A stretch of DNA of 64,000 nt, taken from Melanocharis versteri. Lineage: Eukaryota > Chordata > Aves > Passeriformes > Melanocharitidae. How positions within the stretch are numbered: position 1 is the stretch's first letter; each line of letters starts with the position of its first letter. The translations under genes were made by a program, and so were the position numbers. Shown here piece after piece: positions 57,501-64,000 of this stretch. The stretch is from contig VZTG01008555.1 in NCBI GenBank assembly GCA_013397845.1, positions 124,001-188,000 of the forward strand, written 5' to 3'. The notes under the pieces were generated by a model. The model did no database searches. It saw only the letters and a list, made by a program, of their open reading frames with translations, and had not been told where the DNA came from.

Positions 57501-60500
57501 GCTTTAGGGCGCAGAAGACAAATTTCTCTCCAAAGCATTTCTTTGGAAAGAGGGAGTTTGGGCTACTTTTAGGTTCTACCTCACTAGGTTTTATGTAGTT
57601 TTAGACTTTATATAAAGTTTCTGTTGTGGGAATTTGTTGGATGGGCAGAGCAGATGAGGAAAAGAGGTTGGATATCCAGTTGTTAGCCCCTGAATGTGTA
57701 TTAAACGGGCAGAAAACGTGAAAGTGCTGTAGATGTAAAAAAAAAAGACTTTGAAAATGAAATGATTCTTCCACACCACATGGAGACCAACAAAAATCAG
57801 TTCAGCCCATTGTGTTTTCCTTGGGAAAAAAACCTTTTTCAGAGAAGATACCTCATGTGTAAGAGCTAATTTTGCAATTTAAATAGATTAATTTTTCCTT
57901 CCTATACCTTAAGGTTTTATATTCATCCCAGGCTCCTCCACTCTCAGAGTGGTTGATCTGTAAATGATCATTGTATGTTCTCAAGCAGAAAATGTTCTCT
58001 CCTGCCTCCACCCAAAGGGTACACTGGATTCATCCCCTGCGCCATTGACAACATCGGCATGACCTACATCCCGTCTGTGAAGAAAGCCATGAAGGAATTT
58101 GACCGATACCAGGTAGATTATAGATTACTGAAACAAAAATGTGCATAATGCTGATGCTGATCCACCTGAATTTTCAGTAGTAGGATTAGAACTGGGGTAC
58201 GAGTACCAGCAAAATCAAACTCTGTTAGGTAACGTTGAAAAAAACACCAGCAATTAAATTCTGTAACTTGTTTCCTTGGGACATTAAGGGAGGATAAATG
58301 AGTTCATAAAAGGATTAAGCAAATCTATTGAGGGCTGGGTCAAGAGTGGCTGTTAAAAATGTTGCTCTGAGTGTAGAAATACAGGATGCAACTATCTGCA
58401 CTTCCCTTATGGAATACATCTCCTCTGTCTGGTTGGCGGTGCTGGTGGCTTCCTGTGATATGTCTCTCTTTCAATTGGTTGTAGGGCTTTTTCCTTTCCT
58501 AATACAATTTGTCTTAAAGGCATCTCGATCTTCTCTCTCCTCCTTTTGGGAAGGATACAAAAATACCCCTCCTGAAAAACTGTTGTCCCCTTGCTGTAAG
58601 AGCTCCCATACAATGACACATAATCCTCCGGCACGGGAAAACGAGATCCTTCCCGCAGCAGTTGATAGTTTGCATTCAGAGCTACACGTCCCTCCCTGCC
58701 CCCAGGACGGCGTGAGATCCTTGGATGCAGCGAAATCCCGGGATGCAGCAGCCTCGCTGGTCCAGCGGATCAGCTCATTAAATGCGGGCTGCAGCATCCC
58801 AGCCCTTCCTGCTCCCCGGGACCCACTGCCGTGCCTTCATCCCCGAGCATATGGGGCTGATGCAGGAAAAACGTCCAGAACGGAGGATCCTCAGCCCAGA
58901 GAAAGCAGCTGGGCAGAAATGAGTCAGCGGGGAGAGCAGCAGGGCAGCGTCGTGCTTTGGATGAAATGTATTTCCCGGCGCTGGCTTCCGTCTCCTCCCC
59001 TGCTGCCGTGAATAGGGCTTGAAATGGAGCAAACAGGACAAAACCCGGGCGTTTTTCCCTGGCCCTGCTGTTGGCCAGCCTTTCCGCCCCTGATGCCTCC
59101 AGACACGCCTGCCATGCCGTGAATCAGCCGGGGAGGTGTCCGTGCGCCGCAGGATTCAGCGCAATCCGGGCTGGCAGCGCTCGGCGGCACCGGAGGAGCC
59201 GACACGCTGAAGGGAGGATCACACCACATTTCTAGCTAAGATGGCTTCTGATTCCAGCCGCTAATCTCCTGCTCCAGATCCCTGTTGTCCTCGGTTACAG
59301 ATGTGCCGTGGACCGCTGCTCGCTGCCTGCAGCAGGCACAGCAGAAATCCTCCCGGGGAGCCGCAGCCTGGGCTCCATCCCGCGCACGAAGGGCTCCACG
59401 GCCCCGCTGGGCTCCGTGACCCTCGTCCCCTCTCCGCATCCCCGGCACAGCTTCAGGGACACCTCCGGGGCTCCTGTGGCTGCAGGGCTGTGACACCCAG
59501 CTGTGACACCCGCCCTGCTGCCAGCCCCTCGCCCGCCTCCGGCCTCAGAGGGCAGGGATGCTCCCCGGAGATGATTTATGCTCTTCCTACAGCTAACGCT
59601 CCCTAAGCCTTCCCGTTCCTCCTTGGCCTGGGAATTCCAGGCTGTTCCTGTTGGTGGGACTCGTGGAAACACAAAGGGGGTCAAACCCAGCACAGGAGCA
59701 GGCCCAGCTCCAGGGACAGCAGAGCGGGAGCACGAGGCCTTTGGGACTTGGGGATGGTCCCCAAGGGAATAAATCCCTGCAGCCTGGAAAGCAGGGATCC
59801 CAAGGACAGCACCTGGGCCATGCTGTGGGCATGGGGGATGAGATGGCAGGGACTGCTGCCAACACCTGCCAGGAGAAAAATTTATGGAGTGGAAAAAGAG
59901 ACAATGCAATGTAACTTTTAATTAGAAGAAAGCAGGATTGGAAACAGAATTGCTTTATGTTGGCTTAAATATTTTATATAATGCAGAGTCAAAGCACATG
60001 ACTTTGGTAAAAATAGTATGTTTTAAAATAAACTGTTCCATGTTTTTGTGGTTTTTGTTTTGTTTTGTTTTCCAGCTTTTGCAGAGAAATCCGCCTTATA
60101 CCTTGGGCACGAGATTCCCCTTGACACACTGGCCGGACACCAAAATTTACAACCGTGCTGGACTCAAACCTGCCTACACGGGCTTTGTACCATGTAAGTT
60201 CATCAGCTGAGTGAAAACGAGAGTCACTAATACTAATTACTGGGTTAAGTAGTGCTGTTACTGGCTGCAGTGGCATAGAAGTGAATTACTGAGCTGTTCC
60301 ACACGGGCAGCAGGGTTTTTTCCGGTCTGTGCCAAGGTGCTGGAGCTGTGCCATGCCCTGCCTGGCTGCAGGAGAGCCCAGCATTCCCACTGCCAGCCTC
60401 TCCCTGGCTTCACATTTCCAGCCGCCACCCCCGTGCCGAGGCAGGGCAGGCTCAGTGACATCCCACCTGTCACATGTCAGGAAAGGGATTTGTTCTAAAA

Positions 60501-61900
60501 AGCTTGAAGTCTGATAAAAAGGAAAAGGTAGATGATAGGAAAGGGTTGAGAAAGCACAAAAAGTGTAGGGAAGTGGTTATTTGCTGTCAGGACAAGTCCC
60601 TGCCTGAGCCCTGTGATGTCTTGGGGTCTGGAGGAATTTTTTGTGTAAGGGGAAGGTGTGTCCACACACCTGAAAACATTAACATTCCTGGCTAAAAAAT
60701 CTCAACAAATCAGCATCTAATGCACTGCTGTGTTTGGTCACAGCTCAGTAATGTGGGTGGGAAATCATGGAGCTCAGCTGGGAAGAACTGAACTCATTGC
60801 TCGTCCTTACTGCAGTGCAGAGGGGGAAAATGGGAGAAGATATAAAATGTGGCAGGATTGAAAGCAAAGAGTGGGAAAACAACTCTGCTGGCAGGGCTGG
60901 GCTGTGGCTGATGGGGAGATTGAGTCCAGAGAGGAGAATGTTGAGTGCAGGTGTGACACTGGGCCCTGCTCCCGCAGACATTCCCACTTCCCTGCCTCTG
61001 GAGCCACCAGTCAGCACAGTTTTAACTGCTCCAACCAGTCCAGCTCTGGGTGGAGAAAATTAATTAAGGCAGAAAACCTTTAAGCAAAAGCAGTTATAAT
61101 TTAGAACGCTGAACAGGATTTCTGCAGCAGGGATGCAGCCTGCTCCCTCCTGTCCAGCTCCTCGGTGACAGCTTTGTCACTCAAAGTGACACCAAACAAA
61201 TGAACTGGCTCCATTGTAAAAACGTGCTGTTAATACAGGGTTTTCATGAGACAAACCAATACCAGACACTGGTCAGGTGTTCAGCTCAGCCCAAAGGCAG
61301 AGGCTGCACTAACAAACATCTGATTTTCAAGACCTTTACAGTGATTTTAGAAATCACTGTGGAAGGGCTGTGTGCAGGGGACAGCTTTGGTGGCACCTGT
61401 CACAGCTGTGCCCAGCGCTCCTGGGCCAGGCCACGGCTCCCTGCTGGGTCTGCAGTGCTGAGGAGCTGCAGTGGAGCAGCGCAGCTGCTGCAGGAACGCC
61501 CAGGGCTGGGGGGCAGCTCAAAGCTGCTGTGGGCCCTGCCAGGCCAGGCTGCAACGCGCCACAGGCAGGTACCTAAATTTAGATACAGCTTGGAATTAAT
61601 CCCACCCTCCCTGTTAAACGTGCCCCCCTCCAGCAGCACCTGATTCTAAGGGAGTACCAGGGAATTTCCTCAATCCCCACTCCAGCAGGAGCAGGACTGC
61701 CACCGTGCCAGTGACACAACAGGCGTCACCTGGCCGGGGGCGGGAGAGAAGGGCGGCTGCCATGGATACGGGGGCAGTGCTGGTGCCAAGTCCACTGATT
61801 TTCTTTTGCAGACCTGCGGGACCTCTACGGGCTCACCTACGGGAACGGCACGCGGGAATCCTACCGGTGTGAACAGAGGAGACGGGGACGTGCACTGTGA
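48543..61900 (+). CDS. CIMIP2A: CIMIP2A (FAM166A), ciliary microtubule inner protein, complete (7 exons)
   Basis: Member of the FAM166/CIMIP2 family, whose proteins bind the lumen of ciliary and sperm doublet microtubules. Exons: 48543-48598, 52017-52186, 55534-55835, 56831-56930, 58018-58112, 60076-60193, 61812-61900. All introns are GT-AG and phases agree (930 nt, 309 residues; human FAM166A is about 317). Three copies of the family motif are visible: GYGGYVPQYTFRFGNTYGRT (19-38), GYTGFIPCAIDNIGMTY (210-226) and AYTGFVPYLRDLYGLTYGNG (274-293). The middle (about 76-176) is Pro-rich and poorly conserved. The start MASCKGNSIFPRNPYYIPG has 19 residues to the first splice, as in the human protein (...PHYIPG). 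CIMIP2A rather than 2B is chosen from the tail-to-tail TUBB4B neighbour. Confidence 0.88.
48599..52016 (+). other. CIMIP2A intron 1
   Basis: 3.4-kb intron. The interval 49550-50340 is GC-rich with moderate CpG. A plus CR1 copy occupies 51720-51955, ending only 61 nt before exon 2. No further exon is recognised. Confidence 0.7.
51720..51955 (+). repeat. CR1 LINE fragment (plus), well preserved
   Basis: GGGTGGGGAGGCCCTGGCAC, GCTGTGGCTGCCCCTGGATC, then CCTTCCAACCCAAACCAGTC, TGGGATTCCATGATC. The 3' terminus is intact and it lies directly before the exon 2 splice region. Confidence 0.88.
52017..52186 (+). CDS. CIMIP2A: CIMIP2A exon 2: motif 1
   Basis: GYGGYVPQYTFRFGNTYGRT, then THDVLTDPTISKSPRSVL. 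The family signature NTYGRTT...LLTDP..QKSP...VL is obvious. Phases 2 to 1. Confidence 0.93.
52497..52620 (+). mobile_element. Short LTR-like repeat fragment
   Basis: TGTTGTGGTTTAACCCTGGC, then TGGCAACTAAACCCCCACAC, CAGCTGCTTGCTCAC, and ending near AACCCAGCACA. This resembles a common avian endogenous-retrovirus-derived repeat (TGTGGTTTAACCC...AACCAGCACA). It is non-coding and truncated. Family not determined. Confidence 0.45.
53735..53990 (+). repeat. CR1 LINE fragment (plus), well preserved
   Basis: GGTGACCAGGGAACGGCTGG, GGTTCTTCCCCAGAGGGTGC, then CCTTCCAGCTCAGGATATTC, TGTGATTCCATGAG. Reverse complement of the copy at 30834-31125 with modest divergence. Confidence 0.9.
54563..54760 (-). repeat. 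CR1 fragment (minus), old
   Basis: AAATCACGGAATCATTCAGC, TTGGAATAAACCTCTAAGAT, CGAGTCCAACACTAATCC. This is the reverse complement of an older CR1 tail. The 3' limit is uncertain. Confidence 0.6.
55534..55835 (+). CDS. CIMIP2A: CIMIP2A exon 3: variable Pro-rich middle
   Basis: Residues 76-176: GYVTFQPITSPPEIPLGPQA, MTHMDPRHWRC, WLPQEPLRGLALHP, GTGACQCNCGGKKT. Open over its whole 302 nt, GC-rich, with phases fitting both neighbours. It is supported more by structure than by similarity. It contains a C-x-C-x-C cluster near its end. Confidence 0.8.
55836..56830 (+). other. CIMIP2A intron 3
   Basis: 1.0-kb intron. AT-rich at about 56350-56400. No repeat or exon is recognised. Confidence 0.7.
56831..56930 (+). 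CDS. CIMIP2A: CIMIP2A exon 4
   Basis: LETGGVALPGGATADYTLPV, then LPVPNAIRQKVILG. The ...P...IRQKxIxG stretch leads into motif 2 as in FAM166A (...LIQRKAISGYAGF). Phases 0 to 1. Confidence 0.85.
56931..58017 (+). other. CIMIP2A intron 4
   Basis: 1.1-kb intron with an A run near 57739. Nothing else is recognised. Confidence 0.7.
58018..58112 (+). CDS. CIMIP2A: CIMIP2A exon 5: motif 2
   Basis: GYTGFIPCAIDNIGMTYIPS, then VKKAMKEFDRYQ. Matches the family's second repeat ending in (A/T)xxxMDEFD. Phases 1 to 0. Confidence 0.92.
58113..60075 (+). other. CIMIP2A intron 5 with CpG-dense segment
   Basis: 2.0-kb intron. From about 58640 to 59560 the sequence is GC-rich, and 59050-59230 is dense in CpG. 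A 227-codon open frame at 58328-59011 spans part of it without similarity or splice support. I regard it as non-coding. Confidence 0.6.
60076..60193 (+). CDS. CIMIP2A: CIMIP2A exon 6
   Basis: LLQRNPPYTLGTRFPLTHWP, then DTKIYNRAGLKPAYTGFVP. Family consensus (F..RNPxxxLGxRLPxTHWPxxxIYxxxGLxPxYxGFVP). Phases 0 to 1. Confidence 0.95.
60194..61811 (+). other. CIMIP2A intron 6
   Basis: 1.6-kb intron. No repeat or exon is recognised. Confidence 0.7.
61812..61900 (+). CDS. CIMIP2A: CIMIP2A exon 7: motif 3 and stop
   Basis: YLRDLYGLTYGNGTRESYRC, then EQRRRGRAL and TGA at 61898-61900. Its 3' end lies against the TUBB4B poly(A) signal. I see no AATAAA or ATTAAA on the + strand between the stop and 62100. 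Confidence 0.93.
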
Positions 61901-61907
61901 AAACTGC

Positions 61908-61913
61908 TTTAAT
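61908..61913 (-). terminator. TUBB4B: TUBB4B poly(A) signal ATTAAA
   Basis: On the minus strand the 3' UTR reads GGCACCATTAAAGCAGTTTT, about 125 nt after the TAA. Cleavage 10-30 nt further would fall inside the last CIMIP2A exon. An AATAAA also overlaps the stop codon itself (GAATAAAGC, 62035-62040). Confidence 0.65.
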
Positions 61914-62036
61914 GGTGCCTGTACAGCATTGGGAGTGACTCGGAAACAGCAATAATAACACAACACAAACAGAACTTTTGAATGAGAGAGTTCATACAAC
62001 TTTAAACAAAATTTACAGGTGTTCAACTGCATAGCT

Positions 62037-63097
62037 TTATTCTGCCTCCTCCTCAGCCTCCTCCTCAAACTCCCCCTCCTCCTCGGCTGTGGCATCCTGG
62101 TACTGCTGGTACTCAGACACCAGGTCGTTCATGTTGCTCTCGGCCTCTGTGAACTCCATCTCATCCATGCCCTCGCCCGTGTACCAGTGCAGGAAGGCCT
62201 TTCTGCGGAACATCGCAGTGAACTGCTCAGAAATGCGTTTGAACAGCTCCTGGATGGCCGTGCTGTTGCCAATGAAGGTGGCAGACATTTTGAGGCCGCG
62301 AGGTGGAATGTCACAGACTGCTGTTTTAACGTTATTAGGGATCCATTCAACAAAATAGCTGCTATTTTTGTTCTGAACGTTTAGCATCTGCTCATCCACC
62401 TCTTTCATGGACATGCGGCCCCTAAAGACAGCGGCCACGGTCAGATAGCGGCCGTGACGAGGGTCACACGCCGCCATCATGTTCTTGGCATCGAACATCT
62501 GCTGGGTGAGCTCTGGCACGGTTAGAGCCCGGTACTGCTGGCTCCCACGGCTCGTGAGCGGGGCAAAACCAGGCATGAAAAAGTGCAGACGTGGGAAAGG
62601 AACCATGTTCACCGCCAGCTTCCGCAGGTCAGCGTTGAGCTGGCCCGGGAACCGCAGGCAGGTGGTGACACCGCTCATGGTGGCTGACACGAGGTGGTTC
62701 AGATCACCGTAGGTGGGGGTCGTTAACTTCAGTGTTCTGAAGCAAATGTCGTACAGCGCCTCGTTATCGATACAGTACGTCTCGTCCGTGTTCTCCACCA
62801 GCTGGTGCACCGAGAGGGTGGCATTGTAGGGCTCTACTACAGTATCTGACACTTTAGGGGAGGGCACCACACTGAAAGTATTCATAATTCGGTCTGGGTA
62901 CTCCTCACGGATTTTGCTGATGAGAAGGGTACCCATGCCAGAGCCCGTGCCACCACCCAGAGAGTGAGTAAGCTGAAAGCCCTGGAGACAATCACAGCTT
63001 TCTGCCTCCTTTCTTACAACATCTAACACAGAATCGACTAATTCAGCACCTTCCGTATAATGGCCCTTTGCCCAGTTGTTTCCTGCTCCGCTCTGAC
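62037..63097 (-). CDS. TUBB4B: TUBB4B exon 4
   Basis: 1061 nt including TAA. Begins (G)QSGAGNNWAKGHYTEGAEL and is open to the acidic tail. No frameshift or odd residue was noticed. Confidence 0.97.
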
Positions 63098-63617
63098 CTG
63101 GAAAAGAGCCATTTTCGTATTAGATTACGGTCACTGCTTCCTGCTTATTGCTTGCAAGCAAAGCTTAAGAGCATCAGGCTCCATGAAAGCTTCCATCTTA
63201 TCGAGCGCAGGGCTGTGGTTTCACACAGGCACCTCTGCAGTGGCTCGGCAGACACACGGAAAACATTAATTATCAATGATACAGCAGCCACTCCATTTCT
63301 CCCTGTGGCACGCACGGAGGCGGTAACGAGAATCGGAAGAGCAACGACCTCTGGTGCCGCCTCGGAGGTGCTCCCAGCCGCAATCCCGGTACTCCACGCC
63401 AGGATTAGCCCCATCCGGGCCGGTCCCTCAGAGCATGTGCGGCGGGGCAGCCCCGCAGTGCCCTGCCCGCCCCACCCCGCGGCTCCTCCCGCCCCCGCGC
63501 ACTCACCGAACACGAAGTTGTCTGGCCTGAATATCTGCCCGAAGGGCCCGGAGCGCACCGAGTCCATGGTGCCGGGCTCCAGGTCCACCAGCACGGCCCG
63601 GGGCACGTATTTACCAC
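62037..63617 (-). CDS. TUBB4B: TUBB4B, class IVb beta-tubulin (last two coding exons; 5' part in gap)
   Basis: Beta-tubulin, the GTP-binding subunit of microtubule heterodimers. Exon 4 is 62037-63097 (residues 94-445 and TAA) and exon 3 is 63507-63617 (111 nt, as in vertebrate beta-tubulins), with the acceptor AG at the very edge of the N run. Visible: GGKYVPRAVLVDLEPGTMDS, the tubulin signature GGGTGSGMG, TTCLRFPGQLNADLRK, and the isotype tail ATAEEEGEFEEEAEEEAE. The tail EEEGEFEEEAEEE is class IVb; class I ends in EEEEDFGEEAEEEA and class II in DEQGEFEEEEGEDEA. Exons 1-2, including the MREI autoregulation tetrapeptide, are not in the readable sequence. Confidence 0.95.
63098..63506 (-). other. 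TUBB4B intron 3
   Basis: 409-nt intron with donor GTGAGT and an acceptor ending CCAG. It becomes CpG-rich toward exon 3, as expected near the 5' end of a housekeeping gene. Confidence 0.85.
63507..63617 (-). CDS. TUBB4B: TUBB4B exon 3
   Basis: Reads GGKYVPRAVLVDLEPGTMDS, then VRSGPFGQIFRPDNFVFG. Exactly 111 nt, flanked by AG (63618-63619) and GTGAGT. Confidence 0.95.
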
Positions 63618-63619
63618 CT

Positions 63620-64000
63620 NNNNNNNNNNNNNNNNNNNNNNNNNNNNNNNNNNNNNNNNNNNNNNNNNNNNNNNNNNNNNNNNNNNNNNNNNNNNNNNNN
63701 NNNNNNNNNNNNNNNNNNNNNNNNNNNNNNNNNNNNNNNNNNNNNNNNNNNNNNNNNNNNNNNNNNNNNNNNNNNNNNNNNNNNNNNNNNNNNNNNNNNN
63801 NNNNNNNNNNNNNNNNNNNNNNNNNNNNNNNNNNNNNNNNNNNNNNNNNNNNNNNNNNNNNNNNNNNNNNNNNNNNNNNNNNNNNNNNNNNNNNNNNNNN
63901 NNNNNNNNNNNNNNNNNNNNNNNNNNNNNNNNNNNNNNNNNNNNNNNNNNNNNNNNNNNNNNNNNNNNNNNNNNNNNNNNNNNNNNNNNNNNNNNNNNNN
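63620..64000. other. Assembly gap (381 N to window end)
   Basis: Unreadable. It should contain TUBB4B intron 2 and possibly exons 1-2 and the promoter. Confidence 0.99.

Noticed and set aside
58328..59011. 227-codon plus-strand frame in CIMIP2A intron 5
   Set aside because: No similarity to a known family, no splice context, and base composition shifts within it. Kept only as a note because it abuts the CpG-dense segment.
62019..62384. Plus-strand frame opposite the tubulin C-terminus
   Set aside because: It is the antisense shadow of a conserved coding exon.
63145..63606. 153-codon minus-strand frame starting MPRAVLVDLEPG
   Set aside because: It begins inside TUBB4B exon 3 and reads through the donor GTGAGT into intron 3. 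The true exon ends at 63507.
62037..63617. Assignment of the tubulin to TUBB, TUBB2 or TUBB3
   Set aside because: The C-terminal isotype tail EEEGEFEEEAEEEAE fits class IVb and not the tails of classes I, II or III.
1..64000. tRNA, rRNA, snoRNA or CRISPR-like arrays
   Set aside because: No cloverleaf with A/B boxes, rRNA segment, C/D or H/ACA arrangement, or spaced repeat array was recognised by eye. A covariance-model scan would be needed to exclude small RNAs fully.

Overview
This is vertebrate, almost certainly avian, genomic DNA. Genes are split into small GT-AG exons, and more than ten CR1 non-LTR retrotransposon fragments are present, several with their 3' ends visible (the ...ATTCTGTGATTC... 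terminus). Nothing bacterial or phage-like is present. The draft contains three runs of N: 39470-39537, a single N at 46469, and 63620-64000.

Layout. Positions 1-16848 hold no recognisable coding exon. They are probably intergenic sequence plus 5' non-coding exon(s) and the first intron of the next gene. From 16849 to about 43500 on the + strand lies a complete discoidin-domain receptor tyrosine kinase gene with 16 coding exons and 873 codons. It is closest in body plan to DDR2 but differs from both DDR1 and DDR2, so I call it DDR2-like. From 43500 to 48540 is an intergenic stretch of CR1 fragments plus a 1,144-bp block that occurs twice in tandem around the single N, most likely an unmerged contig overlap. 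The block carries two minus-strand exons resembling the N-terminus of PNPLA7/PNPLA6 (neuropathy target esterase family). From 48543 to 61900 on the + strand is a seven-exon gene of 309 codons of the FAM166/CIMIP2 ciliary microtubule inner protein family, best assigned as CIMIP2A. From 63617 down to 62037 on the - strand are the last two coding exons of a class IVb beta-tubulin, TUBB4B. Its first two coding exons fall in the terminal N block or beyond.

How it fits together. The tail-to-tail pair CIMIP2A/TUBB4B matches human 9q34.3 and is functionally coherent, because CIMIP2A lines the inside of ciliary doublet microtubules and TUBB4B is a major ciliary tubulin. PNPLA7 also maps to human 9q34.3. 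A DDR gene at this place is notable: DDR1 sits near TUBB on human 6p21 and DDR2 is on 1q23, so this looks like a third member of the DDR family on the 9q34 arm of the MHC paralogon. Mammals appear to have lost it.

The most unexpected observations are: (1) a decayed duplicate of the 3' half of kinase exon 13, plus the start of its intron, inside intron 10 of the DDR gene; (2) an NPTY motif in the juxtamembrane region of an otherwise DDR2-like receptor; (3) a start-stop upstream ORF followed by a 12-codon uORF before the DDR start codon; (4) a 163-nt uninterrupted pyrimidine tract in intron 3; (5) the orphan PNPLA7-like exons; and (6) a TUBB4B poly(A) signal only 7 nt beyond the CIMIP2A stop codon.
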